A DNA stretch of 64,000 nt, from positions 352,699,696 to 352,763,695 of the forward strand of contig NC_061513.1 of assembly GCF_022539505.1 (NCBI RefSeq). Direction: 5' to 3'. Below, piece by piece: positions 45,001-56,797 of the stretch. A program made the translations under genes and the position numbers. The first letter of the stretch is position 1; the number at the start of each line of letters is the position of its first letter. This DNA comes from Lolium rigidum (taxonomy: Eukaryota > Streptophyta > Magnoliopsida > Poales > Poaceae). The notes beneath the pieces are model-generated. The model was not told the DNA's origin. It was given only the letters and a program-made list of their open reading frames with translations, and did no database searches.

Positions 45001-47971
45001 CAATGGATGGCTAGTTAGAATAAACAAATTATTTGGATTTTTATTGCCTGCCAATGCAGGTATCGATCAAAGCTTTCGGCAATCGGCATGGCATGCACCA
45101 CGATCAGTTATTTTCCTAGAACCTTCTCTTTTTATAACAGAAAATGTACGCGACCAAGCTTCTCTAAGGACTACTCGTCAGGAGTAGTAACAAATCATAG
45201 TTCTATGAGCCGGTTACATGGACTTGTACGATTAGTTATATTCAAGAAGTCATTTTTAAAGGAGGCTATGCAATGAGCTTATTACGGATCACCCGTTTGT
45301 TACAAAAGAAAAAAAAAACATTTGGATTCCTCATTAGAGGAGTAAACTACACGGAGTCTTAGAATCAGCTGATGCACATGAACCCGTATATGACTTAAAC
45401 TGTGTCTAGCATATGACTTAAACTGTGTCTAGCCTTGTACGTGCCAGATATATCAATTTATCTCCATATTTGACACATTATAAATAACAGAAAACAAATC
45501 CAACGTGTCAAGGTGACTTTTACGTTACATTAAAATCACGACTCTCTTGACCAATCTAAGCCATAAATTTTAGATCTAACTGTCTTAATTATTCTAATTA
45601 TGTGGATTAACGTGGTGCCTCCTATGGTGCCTCCAATTAGTAAATATAAGATTCCAAATGATTTTGAATACTGCCTCCACTTTGAAATTCAATAGATTCA
45701 AATTGGCTAAACCAAATTTGATGAACTCTATATGGTTGGAAAGCTATTGAAATTATCTACAACATGCCACTGGTCCCATGACCAGATTCTTCGTAGAATT
45801 AAATTGATAAAAATAACAAGGCAGGGACATTTCCCTATTCAAATAATTCTTAAAAATCAACCAAAATAGATATTAAGTTAATTCCAACTCTAATAGCTCA
45901 CATTTGACTTACACTAATTGTCTATGCAATAAAATGGTGTGGTCACTTTGCATGATCATGCCATAGTTTAATTAATGGATAATTTGACTAGTTTAACTAG
46001 TTGATATTGTCCAAAACTATTAAAGTAAATTATGTGGAGTCTTATACTTCATTTAAACTTGTCTCACATGAATTCATGGGATGTTTGTACCTCTGGTCCA
46101 AACTATCTTATATGAATTGCTTGAGATTTAAATCATATGTAGTGATATTAAATGGTATGAGGTGATCTACCTCAATTAAATCATTTTCTCAAAAGATGAT
46201 GATGAACATTTGACTTAGGTCAATATGAGTTCATATATGATTGTTTGGGAAATTAAATCTTAAGAAGATTTCAATGAGAGGAAATTATTTCTCAAGAACC
46301 CTATGGAAACTATCATTTACATATTAATACAAAGAAGTGAATGCTATTTAAACAACACAACCCATGCACCCTAAGTAGATTATTTGTGTGCATAGAATAG
46401 TTGGTGTGTTTATATGTGATATGTGGAATAGCCATGGAATTAGTGAGTAATTATACTCGTATTCAAATTTAGACGGTAGCACCGGAGAGTACGCCGAAGA
46501 AGAAGGTTGCTACCAAGAGGAGGAGGAGGAACAGTTTGAGAACTACCAAGGCAAGCTAATATTCTTGCAAAGTGCAAAGCCCCTTGAGGAAAGGCACCAT
46601 GACTCTTACCTTTTCTTACATAAGCCTATCCCAAGTTTTTACTTTACAAGCTTCTACTTGTTTTCTCAATAAGTTACTTTTATAGTTAACTTTGGTCAAA
46701 GTACAAGTTGGTTACTAGAGTAGTGAAGTAGTTTCCATCAAGCAAAGCAAGATAGCACCCCTCACGGATTAGAGCTAGTGCTAATGAATTAAAACTTGAC
46801 TACTCTAGATGGGAACAATGTGAATTTGAAATGAAATTGAAACCTTGGAATGATGATGCATTCCATTGAATGATTTTTGAAGGTGAATATGAACAAGAGA
46901 AGATGGTGATTTTTGATAAACAATGATGTTGGTTTGAATGCGATACTTTTCCAATTATCAAGTACCCCCACAATACCTGATTATGGGTAGGGCTTAACTG
47001 GAAGTTTATGCATCTTAGTATGGGTGCCCTCTGAACACACGTCATAGGGGTTACGCTTGAGGCTGCCTCCGTTGTTGAGTAATGATGTGAAATTGAGGTG
47101 AATTGTATGGCCAAGCCCTGTGCAGTTCCCAGGTTGACAGTTGGTCTTCACTGGGAGGCCAAGCTCATGGGGAGAGGTGCTCATACTAGGATTTGTAAGT
47201 GAAAGGTTATGGTTGATGATCCGCGTGCTCGTGTTACGATGATTCGGGGTAATCCCGACGGATGAAATCAAATGTTGTGGCACAAGTGTGCAACCTCTGC
47301 AGAGTGTAAACCTATTCTAATAGCCGCGTCCACGGTTACGGACGGTTGGAAAGGCCATACAGTTTCCGATGACATATCTTTGAAAATGATGTTGAAAGAT
47401 GTTGGTGAAATGACTTGTGGTGAATTGAATTGAAATCACCACATGAATGGTGGGAATGACACTAATGTTCCCACTTGAGTTAGTTAGCACTTGAATAAGT
47501 TTTTCTCAAACTTTGTGAACTAAAACTAGCTTTATGCAAATAAACTAGAGCTTAGCAAACCATACTAGAATGTCTAGCACTTACATTAGTATTAGTTTGC
47601 GAGTACTTGAAGTACTCATTGCTTTGTCCCTGGCTATTCAAATGGCCAGAGTATGAAGATGAACAAGGAGATGACCAACAGGACGCCTATGACAACTAAG
47701 CGACTTCCGACGTCAAGCGTTGGCCTGTGGACTAGAGAGTCCTTGTATCTTACGCTTCCGCTATGTTGAACTATGAACTTGTGTTTGTTCGTTGATCGAT
47801 AGATCAACTATTCGTGTAATATGGATCATGTGATTCCAAAATTGTAAGACTTATGGTTTGTAATGAATGATGACTGTGATACTTAACTATTATGCCTCAC
47901 AACAACAATATTCCTGGGATTGCGATGTATGACATAATAGGCATCCGGACTTAAAAATCCGGGTGTTGACA
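42057..47971 (+). repeat. 3' LTR of the chromovirus
   Basis: TGTAACACCCC...GGGTGTTGACA, followed by the TTGCA duplication. It is 5.9 kb as found, of which 1.63 kb is a later Helitron (44020-45651). It has a TATA box TATAAAAG at 43504-43511 and a GC-rich leader at 42960-43840. ORFs within the leader on both strands are nearly duplicated in the 5' LTR and do not look like genes. Confidence 0.9.
44020..45651 (-). mobile_element. Helitron C, non-autonomous, in the chromovirus 3' LTR
   Basis: Both ends are proved by the empty site in the sister LTR (AATTAA/TTCC at 32384/32385). The insert lies exactly between A and T with no duplication. On the minus strand it begins TCTTATATTTACTAATTGG and ends with the hairpin CCCATGCA-GG-TGCATGGG (44031-44048), seven bases and CTAG. 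It is 1632 bp, AT-rich and without a recognisable coding region. Its 5' end shares the GGAGGCACC block with the right end of Helitron A, suggesting related families. Confidence 0.9.
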
Positions 47972-47976
47972 TTGCA
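47972..47976. repeat. Target site duplication TTGCA, right copy (chromovirus)
   Basis: Matches 29526-29530; element 2 sequence continues directly after it. Confidence 0.92.
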
Positions 47977-48318
47977 CTTGTTATATTACTTTACATTGAC
48001 AATATCCATGAGATATACATGTGATAAGTTGAAAGCAACCGCTGAAACTTAATCTTCCTTTGTGTTGCTTCAACACCTTTACTTTGATTTATTGCTTTAT
48101 GAGTTAACTCTTATGCAAGACTTATTAATGCTTGTCTTGAAAGTACTATTCATGAAAAGTCTTTGCTTTATGATTCATTTGTTTACTCATGTCATTACCA
48201 TTGTTTTGATCGCTGCATTCATTACATATGCTTAAAATAGTATGATCAAGGTTATGATGGCATGTCACTCCAGAAATTATCTTTGTTATCATTTACCTGC
48301 TCGGGACGAGCAGAAACT

Positions 48319-48332
48319 AAGCTTGGGGATGC
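48319..48332 (+). promoter_or_regulatory. Polypurine tract of element 2
   Basis: AAGCTTGGGGATGC directly before the 3' LTR; the same motif occurs twice more inside the element (27934-27950, 27992-28008). Confidence 0.75.
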
Positions 48333-50045
48333 TGATACGTCTCCGACGTATCGATAGTTTCTTATGTTCCATGCCACATTATTGATGATATCTACATGTT
48401 TTATGCATACTTTATGTCATTATTATGCGTTTTCCGGAACTAACCTATTGACGAGATGCCGAAGTGCCAGCTCTCGTTTTCTGCTGTTTTTGGTTTCGAA
48501 ATCCTAGTAAGGAAATATTCTCGGAATTGGACGAAATCAACGCCCGTGGTCCTATTTTTCCACGAAGCTTCCGGAAGTCCGAAGGGGAAACGAAGTGGGG
48601 CCACGAGGTGGGGACACAGTAGGGCGGCGCGGCCCAAGCCCTGGCCGCGCCGGCCTAGTGTGTGGCCCCACCAGGACTCCACCGACCTTGCCCTTCCGCC
48701 TACTTAAAGTCTCCGTCGCGAAAACACTACCACGTTCGACGAAACCAGAGAAAACCTTCCAGAGCCGTGGCCATCGCGAAGCCAAGATCTGGGGGACAGG
48801 AGTCTCTGTTCCGGCACGCCGCCGGGACGGGGAAGTGCCCCCGGAAGGCTCCTCCATCGACACCACCGCCATCTTCATCAACGCTGCTGTCTCCCATGAG
48901 GAGGGAGTAGTTCTCCATCGAGGTTCGGGGCTGTACCGGTAGCTATGTGGTTAATCTCTCTCCTATGTGCTTCAATACAATAATCTCATGAGCTGCCTTA
49001 CATGATTGAGATTCATATGATGATGCTTGTAATCTAGAAGTCATTATGCTAGTCAAGTGGGTTCTACTTATGTGATCTCCGGAGGCTCCTTGTCCCACGT
49101 GTGTAAAGGTGACAGTGTGTGCACCGTGTGGGTCTCTTAGGCTATATTTCACAGAATACTTATTCACTGTTATGAATGGCATAGTGAAGTGCTTATTTAT
49201 ATCTCTTTATGATTGCAATGTGTTTTGTATCACAATATATATGTGTGCTACTCTAGTGATGTTATTAAAGTAGTTTATTCCTCCCGCACGGTGTAATGGT
49301 GACAAGTGTGTGCATCGTGTAGTACTTGGCGTAGGCTATGATTGTGATCTCTTGTGGATTATGAAGTTAACTATTGCTATGATAGTATTGATGTGATCTA
49401 TTCCTCCTTTCGTAGTGTGAAGGTGACGAGTGTGCATGCTATGTTAGTACTTGGTTTGGTTATGTTGATCTGTCATGCACTCTAAGGTTATTTAAACATG
49501 ACCATTGAATATTGTGGAGCTTGTTAACTCCGGCATTGAGGGTTCGTGTAATCCTACACAGTTAGTGGTGTTCATCATCCAACAAGAGGGTGTAGAGTCT
49601 AGCATCTATTTATTTATTCTGTTATGTGATCAATGTTGAGAGTGTCCACTAGTGAAAGTATGATCCCTAGGCCTTGTTCCTAAATATTGCTATCGCAGTT
49701 TGTTTACTGTTTTACTGCATCTTTACTTCCTGCAATATTACTACCATCAACTGCACGCCAGCAAGCACTTTTCTGGTGCCATTGCTACTGCTCGCATTTA
49801 TTCATACCACCTGTATTTCACTATCTCTTCGCCGAACTAGTGCACCTATTAGGTGTGTTGGGGACACAAGAGACTTCTTGCTTTGTGGTTGCAGGGTTCA
49901 ATGAGAGGGATATCTTTGACCTCTTCCTCCCTGAGTTCGATAAACCTTGGGTGATCCACTTAAGGGAAACTTGCTGCTGTTCTACAAACCTCTGCTCTTG
50001 GAGGCCCAACACTGTCTACAAGAATAGAAGCACCCGTAGACATCA
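48333..50045 (+). repeat. 3' LTR of element 2
   Basis: A 1713-bp LTR with TGATACG...GACATCA ends, followed by the CGCTT duplication. It keeps the roughly 205-bp segment (48453-48657) that is deleted from the 5' LTR. Confidence 0.92.
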
Positions 50046-50050
50046 CGCTT
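50046..50050. repeat. Target site duplication CGCTT, right copy (element 2)
   Basis: Matches 24898-24902. Confidence 0.93.
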
Positions 50051-50130
50051 CAAAGCAATTGGCGAGGAATTGGCGGGATTTTTCCTCCGGGACGTCATAC
50101 CACCATTCGGAGAGTACCACTATGAATGAA
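50051..50130 (+). pseudogene. CACTA Ulp1-like peptidase, end of last exon
   Basis: Joined to 24902 the frame reads on through KAIGEELAGFFLRDVIPPFG to a TGA at 50128-50130, the usual C-terminal end of this CACTA-borne peptidase. This confirms the insertion point of element 2 independently of the LTR ends. Confidence 0.75.
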
Positions 50131-50215
50131 GATCTACATGTAACATATAGTTTGACTCGGAGAGTACCACTATGCTACATGTAATAGATAGTATGCTTCG
50201 GAGAGTACCACTATA
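50109..50215 (+). repeat. Three copies of a 16-bp word at the end of the peptidase gene
   Basis: CGGAGAGTACCACTAT occurs at 50109-50124, 50159-50174 and 50200-50215. The first copy encodes the last residues of the peptidase, the others are in the 3' untranslated part. Confidence 0.9.
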
Positions 50216-50230
50216 TATGCATGAAGATCG

Positions 50231-50235
50231 ATCTT
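50231..50235. repeat. Target site duplication ATCTT, left copy (element 3)
   Basis: ATCTT directly precedes TGATACGTCTCC at 50236 and recurs at 60951-60955. Confidence 0.9.
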
Positions 50236-51835
50236 TGATACGTCTCCGACGTATCGATAATTTCTTATGTTCTATGCCATATTATTGATGATACCTACAT
50301 GTTTTATGCACACTTTATGTCATATTCGTGCATTTTCTGGAACTAACCTATTAACAAGATGCCGAAGTGCCAGTTCCTGTTTTCTGCTGTTTTTGGTTTC
50401 AGAAATCCTAGTAACGAAATATTCTCGGGATTGGACGAAACGAAGACCCAGGGGCCTATTTTTCCACGGAGCTTCCAGAAGACCGGAGAACATTCGAAGT
50501 GGGGCCACGAGGTGGCGACACCACGTGGCGGCGCGGCCCAGGGGGGGCCCGCGCCGCCCTATGGTGTGGCCCCCTCGTCTGGCCCCCGACTCTGCCCTTC
50601 CGCCTACTTAAAGCCTCCGTCGCGAAACCCCTGAGGCGAAAAACCACGATACGGAAAACCTTACTGAGACGCCGCCACCGCCGATCCCATCTCGGGGGAT
50701 TCTGGAGATCTCCTCCGGCACCCTGCCGGAGAGGGGATTCATCTCCCGTGAGGACTCTACACCGCCATGGTCGCCTCCGGAGTGATGAGTGAGTAGTTCA
50801 CCCCTGGACTATGGGTCCATAGCAGTAGCTAGATGGTTGTCTTCTCCTCATTGTGCTTCATTGTTGGATCTTGTGAGCTGCCTAACATGATCAAGATCAT
50901 CTATCCGTAATACTCTATGTTGTGTTTGTCGGGATCCGATGGATAGAGAATACCATGTCATGTTAATTATCAAGTTATTACATATGTGTTGTTTATGATC
51001 TTGCATGCTCTCCGTTACTAGTAGAGGCTCTGGCCAAGTTTTTACTTTTAACTCCAAGAGGGAGTATTTATGCTCGATAGTGGGTTCATGCCCGCATTGA
51101 CACCGGGACGAGTGACGAAAGTTCTAAGGTTGTGTTGTGCTGTTGCCACTAGGGATAAAACATTGGCGCTATGTCCGAGGATGTACTTGTTGATTACATT
51201 ACGCACCATACTTAATGCAATTGTCCGTTGTTTAGCAACTTAATACCGGAGGGGGTTCGGATGATAACTCTGAAGGTGGACTTTTTAGGCATAGATGCAG
51301 TTGGATGGCGGTCTATGTACTTTGTCGTAATGCCCAATTAAATCTCACTATACTTATCATGTCATGTATGTGCATTGTTATGCCCTCTCTATTTGTCAAT
51401 TGCCCGACCGTAATTTGTTCACCCAACATGCTTTTATCTTATGGGAGAGACACCTCTAGTGAACTGTGGACCCCGGTCCATTCTTTTAATACTCGAAATA
51501 CAAATCTGCTGCAATACTTGTTTTACTATTTTCTCTCGCAAACAATTATCTTCCACACAATACGGTTAATCCTTTGTTACAGCAAGCCAGGTGAGATTGA
51601 CAACCTCACTCGTTTCGTTGGGGCAAAGTACTTTGGTTGTGTTGTGCAGGTTCCACGTTGGCGCCGAATCTCCGGTGTTGCGCCGCACTACATCCCGCCG
51701 CCATCAACCTTCAACGTGCTTCTTGACTCCTACTGGTTCGATTAAACCTTGGTTTCTAACCGAGGGAAACTTGCCGCTGTGCGCATCACACCTTCCTCTT
51801 GGGGTTCCCAACGGACGTGTCAACTACACGCATCA
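50236..51835 (+). repeat. 5' LTR of element 3
   Basis: 1600 bp, TGATACGTCTCC...ACACGCATCA. Its first ~400 bases resemble the LTRs of elements 1 and 2, but the second half (from about 50790) is unrelated to theirs, so this is a distinct subfamily. Confidence 0.9.
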
Positions 51836-51844
51836 AGCAAATTT

Positions 51845-51863
51845 CCGGCGCCGTTGCCGGGAG
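51845..51863 (+). promoter_or_regulatory. Primer binding site (tRNA-Asp type), element 3
   Basis: CCGGCGCCGTTGCCGGGAG, nine bases after the LTR; close to the perfect site at 5296-5313. Confidence 0.7.
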
Positions 51864-52087
51864 ATCAAGACACGCTGCAAGGGGAGTCTCCACTTCTCAA
51901 TCTCTTTACTTTGTTTTTGTTTCGCTTTATTTTATTTACTACTTTGTTTGCTGCATTATATCAAAACACAAAAAAATTAGTTGCTAGCTTTACTTTATTT
52001 ACTGTCTTGTTTGCTATATCAAAAACACAAAAAAATTAGTTTACTTGCATTTACTTTATCTAGTTTGCTTTATTTACTACTGTTAAA

Positions 52088-53760
52088 ATGGGCAACCCTG
52101 AAAATACTAAGTTGTGTGACTTCACTAGCACAAATAACAATGATTTCCTATGCACACCTATTGCTCCACTCGCTACTACAGCAGAATTCTTTGAAATTAA
52201 ACCTGCTTTACTTAATCTTGTCATGAGAGAGCAATTTTCTGGTGTTAGTTCTGATGATGCTGCTGCCCATCTCAATAATTTTGTTGAACTATGTGAAATG
52301 CAAAGGTATAAAGATGTAGATGGTGACATTATAAAATTAAAATTGTTCCCTTTCTCATTAAGAGGAAGAGCTAAAGATTGGTTGCTATCTCTCGCCTAAG
52401 AATAGTATTGATTCCCGGACTAAATGCAAGGATGCTTTTATTGGTAGATATTATCCCCCAGCTAAAATTATATCTTTGAGGAGTAGCATAATGAATTTTA
52501 AACAATTAGATAATGAACATGTTGCTCAAGCTTGGGAAAGAATGAAATCTCTCGGTTAAAAATTGCCCAACCCATGGATCGACTACTTGGATGATCATCC
52601 AAACCTTCTATGCAGGACTAAATTTTTCTTCGCGGAATTTATTGGATTCAGCTGCTGGAGGTACCTTTATGTCCATCACTCTTGGTGAAGCAACAAAGCT
52701 CCTTGATAATATGATGGTTAATTACTCTGAATGGCACACGGAAAGAGCTCCACAAGGTAAGAAGGTAAATTCCGTTGAAGAATCCTCTTCCTTGAATGAT
52801 AAGGTTGATGCTATTATGTCTATGCTTGCGAATGATAGGACTAATGTTGATCCTAATAATGTTCCATTAGCTTCATTGGTTGCCCAAGAAGAACATGTTG
52901 ATGTAAACTTCATTAAAAATAATAATTTCAACAACAATGCTTATCTGAACAATTCTAGTAATAACTATAGGCCATATCCTTATAATAATGGTAACGGTTA
53001 TGCTAATTCTTATGGGAATTCTTACAAAAATAATAGGAATACACCCCCTGGACTTGAGGCTATGCTTAAAGAATTTATTAGTACACAAACCGCCTTTAAC
53101 AAATCTGTTGAGGAAAAGCTCAATAAAATTGATATTCTTGTTTCTAGAGTTGATAGTCTTGCCTCCGATGTTGATCTTTTGAAATCGAAAGTTATGCCTA
53201 ATAGGGATATTGAAAATAAAATTGTTACTACAGCAAATGCCATCCAAGTTAGAATTAATGAGAATATAAGATTAATGGCTGAACTGCGTGCTAGGTGGGA
53301 TAGAGAAGAAAATGAAAAACTAGCTAAAAAGGAAAATGTAGCTAAAGTTTGGACTATTACCACCACTAGCAATGCTAATGATTCATATGTTGCTGCACCT
53401 CCTACTATCAATGGTAAAATAATTGGTGTTGGCAATGTTTCTACTCCTAGTGCAAAGCGCGCGAAGTTACCTGAAACTGCTAAAACTGCTGAAACTGCTT
53501 GTAATAAAACTGCTGAAATTTTTTCCAACCTTGGGGATGATAATCCCATTGCTTTAGATTGTAATGATTTAGATTTTGATGATTGCCACATCTCTGAAGT
53601 TATAAAGTTCTTGCAAAAACTTGCTAAGAGTCCCAATGCTAGTGCTATAAATTTGGCTTTCACAAAACATATTACAAATGCTCTCATAAAAGCTAGAGAA
53701 GAGAAACTAAAACTTGAAACTTCTATTCCTACAAAGCTAGAGGATGGTTGGGAGCCCATC
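52088..53760 (+). pseudogene. Athila-lineage gag of element 3
   Basis: Starts at the Met at 52088 (MGNPENTKLCDFTSTNNNDF). The capsid part includes FFEIKPALLNLVMREQFSGV and LFPFSLRGRAKDWLLSL, typical of Athila gag. After two frame breaks (52391 and 52551) it continues open from 52591 with SAAGGTFMSITLGEA, an Asn/Tyr-rich linker (NNNYRPYPYNNGNGY type), a likely coiled coil (LNKIDILVSRVDSLASDVDL) and a Lys/Glu-rich stretch before protease. No zinc knuckle is evident. At both frame breaks the word CTCG stands where the coding pattern needs CTG, so the frameshifts may be sequencing artefacts. Confidence 0.8.
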
Positions 53761-54203
53761 ATTAAAATGAGAGTCAAAGATTTTGATTGTAATGCTTTAT
53801 GTGATCTTGGTGCAAGTATTTCGTTATGCCTAAAAAAGTCTATGATATGCTTGACTTGCCACCATTGAAAAACTGTTATTTGGATGTTAATCTCGCTGAT
53901 AATGCTAAAAAGAAACCTTTGGGGAAAGTTGATAATGTTCATATTATGGTTAACAATAACCTTGTCCCCGTTGATTTTGTTGTCTTGGATATTGTATGCA
54001 ATGCATCTTGCCCCATTATATTGGGAAGACCTTTTCTTCGAACCGTTGGTGCTACTATTGATATGAAGGAAGGTAATATTAAATATCAATTTCCTCTCAA
54101 GAAAGGTATGGAACACTTCCCTAGAAAGAGAATGAAGTTACCTTATGATTCTATTATTAGAACAAATTATGATGTTGATGCTTCATCTTTCGATGTTACT
54201 TGA
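53761..54203 (+). CDS. Athila-lineage protease of element 3
   Basis: Aspartic-protease region: CNALCDLGASI is the active-site loop (DLGA instead of D-S/T-G, as often in Athila), followed by MPKKVYDMLDLPPLKNCYLD, VDFVVLDIV and the second conserved block CPIILGRPFLRTVGA. One frame break at 53821-53823, where CG stands for an expected CTG, separates the loop from the rest. The chain ends at a TGA (54201-54203) with FDVT and nothing of reverse transcriptase follows, so element 3 encodes only gag and protease and depends on others for copying and integration. Confidence 0.75.
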
Positions 54204-56797
54204 TATACACTTTCTGCGCCTAGCTGAAAGGCGTTAAAGAAAAGCGCTTATGGGAGACAACCCATGTTTTTACTACAGTATTTTTGTTTTATATTTGTGT
54301 CTTGGAAGTTGTTTACTACTGTAGCAACCTCTCCTTATCTTAGTTTTATGTTTTGTTGTGCCAAGTAAAGTCTTTGATAGAAAAGTAAGTACTAGATTTG
54401 GATTATCTGCGCAGTTTCAGATTTCTTTGTCGTCACGAATCTGGGTCTATCTCCTCGTAGGTAGCTCAGAAAATTAAGCAAATTTACGAGCATGATCCTC
54501 AGATATGTACGCAACTTTCATTCAATTTGAGCATTTTCGTTTGAGCAAGTCTGGTGGCCTAATAAAATCCATCTTTACGGACTGTTCTGTTTTGACAGAT
54601 TTTGTCTTTTATTTCGCATTGCCTCTTTTGCTATGTTGGATGAATTTCTTTGATCCATTAATGTCCAAGTAGCTTTATGCAATGTCCAGAAGTGTTAAGA
54701 ATGATTGTGTCACCTCTGAACATGTGAATTTTTATTATGCACTAACCCTCTAATGAGCTGTTTCGAGTTTGGTGTGGAGGAAGTTTTCAAGGATCAAGAG
54801 AGGAGTATGATGCAATATGATCAAGGAGAGTGAAAGCTCTAAGCTTGGGGATGCCCCGGTGGTTCACCCCTGCATATTATAAGAAGACTCAAGCGTCTAA
54901 GCTTGGGGATGCCCAAGGCATCCCCTTCTTCATCGACAACATTATCGAGTTCCTCCCCTAAAACTATATTTTTATTCCGTCACATCTTATGCACTTTGCT
55001 TGGAGCGTCGGTTTGTTTTTGTTTTTTGTTTTGTTTGAATAAAATGGATCCTAGCATTCACTTTATGGGAGAGAGACACGCTCCGTTGTAGCATATGGAC
55101 AAATATGTCCTTAGGCTCTACTCATAGTATTCATGGCGAAGTTTCATCTTCGTTAAATTGTTATATGGTTGGAATTGGAAAATGATACATGTAGTAAATT
55201 GCTATAATGTCTTGGATAATGTGATACTTGGCAATTTTTGTGCTCATGTTTAAGCTCTTGCATCATATACTTTGCACCCATTAATGAAGAAATACTTAGA
55301 GCTTGCTAATTTGGTTTGCATATTTGGTTTCTCTAGAGTCTAGATAACATCTAGTATTGAGTTTTGAACAACAAGGAAGACGGTATGGAGTCTTATAATG
55401 TTTACCATATGTCTTTTATGTGAGTTTTTTCTGTACCGTTCATCCTTGTGTTTGTTTCAAATAACCTTGCTAGCCTAAACCTTGTATCGAGAGGGAATAC
55501 TTCTCATGCATCCAAAATACTTGAGCCAACCACTATGCCATTTGTGTCCACCATACCTACCTACTACATGGTATTTATCCGCCATTCCAAAGTAAATTGC
55601 TTGAGTGCTACCTTTAAAATTCCATCATTCACCTTTGCAATATATAGCTCATGGGACAAATAGCTTAAAAACTATTGTGGTATTGAATATGTACTTATGC
55701 ACTTTATCTCTTATTAAGTTGCTTGTTGTGCGATAACCATGTTTCGGGGACGCCATCAACTATTCTTTGTTGGATATCATGTGAGTTGCTATGCATGTCC
55801 GTCTTGTCCGAAGTAAGAGAGATCTACCACCTTAATGGTTGGAGCATGCATATTGTTAGAGAAGAGCATTGGGCCGCTAACTAAAGCCATGATTCATGGT
55901 GGAAGTTTCGATTTTGGACATATATCCTCAATCTCATATGAGAATAATAATTGTTGCCACATGCTTATGCATTAAAGAGGAGTCCATTATCTCGTTGTCC
56001 ATGTTGTCCCGGTATGGATGTCTAAGTTGAGAATAATCAAAAGCGAGAAATCCAAAATGCGAGCTTTCTCCTTAGACCTTTGTACAAGGCGGCATGGAGG
56101 TACCCCATTGTGACACTTGGTTAAAACATGTGCATTGCAAAGATCCGGTAGTCCAAGTTAATTAGGACAAGGTGCGGGCACTATTAGTATACTATGCATG
56201 AGGCTTGCAACTTGTAAGATATAATGTACATAACTCATATGCTTTATTACTACCGTTGACAAAATTGTTTCATGTTTTCAAAATAAAAGCTCTAGCACAA
56301 ATATAGCAATCGATGCTTTCCTCTTTGAAGGACCATTCTCTTTACTTTTATGTTGAGTCAGTTCACCTATCTCTCTCCACCTCAAGAAGCAAACACTTGT
56401 GTGAACTGTGCATTGATTCCTACATACTTGCATATTGTACTTGTTATATTACTCTATGTTGACAATTATCCATGAGATATACATGTTACAAGTTGAAAGC
56501 AACCGCTGAAACTTAATCTTCCTTTGTGTTGCTTCAATACCTTTACTTTGATTTATTGCTTTATGAGTTAACTCTTATGCAAGACTTATTAATACTTGTC
56601 TTGAAGTACTATTCATGAAAAGTCTTTGCTTTATGATTCACTTGTTTACTCATGTCATTACCATTGTTTTGATCGCTGCATTCACTACATATGTTTACAA
56701 ATAGTATGATCAAGGTTATGATGGCATATCACTTCGAAATTATCTTTGTTATCGTTTTACCTCGCTCGGGACGAGCAGAACTAAGCTTGGGGATGCT
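54204..56797 (+). other. Non-coding 3' module of element 3
   Basis: About 2.6 kb without a gene. It is homologous to the 3' modules of elements 1 and 2 although their coding parts differ. Motif copies TCTAAGCTTGGGGATGC at 54838-54854 and 54896-54912, hairpin at 54905-54925, and polypurine tract AAGCTTGGGGATGC at 56783-56796. Confidence 0.8.
54905..54925. repeat. Hairpin GGGGATGCC-CAA-GGCATCCCC (element 3)
   Basis: Identical to 28001-28021. Confidence 0.85.

Larger units (their letters stand above)
29531..47971 (+). mobile_element. Del/Tekay-type chromovirus (Ty3/gypsy), full length with degenerate genes
   Basis: A complete element with TTGCA target duplication, 5' LTR 29531-34705, tRNA-iMet primer site, extra ORF, gag, protease, reverse transcriptase, RNase H, integrase with chromodomain, polypurine tract and 3' LTR 42057-47971. 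LTR size (about 4.3 kb without later insertions), domain order and the C-terminal chromodomain point to the Del/Tekay clade. Three later events lie inside: an LTR fragment plus assembly gap near the 5' end, a solo LTR in gag and a Helitron in the 3' LTR. The two LTRs are very similar, so the insertion is not ancient, yet pol has several frameshifts. Confidence 0.9.
24903..50045 (+). mobile_element. Non-autonomous Athila-like LTR retrotransposon, complete but interrupted (element 2)
   Basis: Same family as the element at 151-6999, here on the plus strand. It has a 5' LTR at 24903-26411, tRNA-Asp-type primer site, acidic/hydrophobic ORF at 26576-27301, non-coding 3' module, polypurine tract at 48319-48332 and 3' LTR at 48333-50045. 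The CGCTT target duplication is perfect. It is inserted in the last exon of the CACTA peptidase gene: removing it restores an open reading frame across the junction. A complete chromovirus (29531-47971) is nested in its non-coding 3' module, so the element without that insert is about 6.7 kb. Confidence 0.92.
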
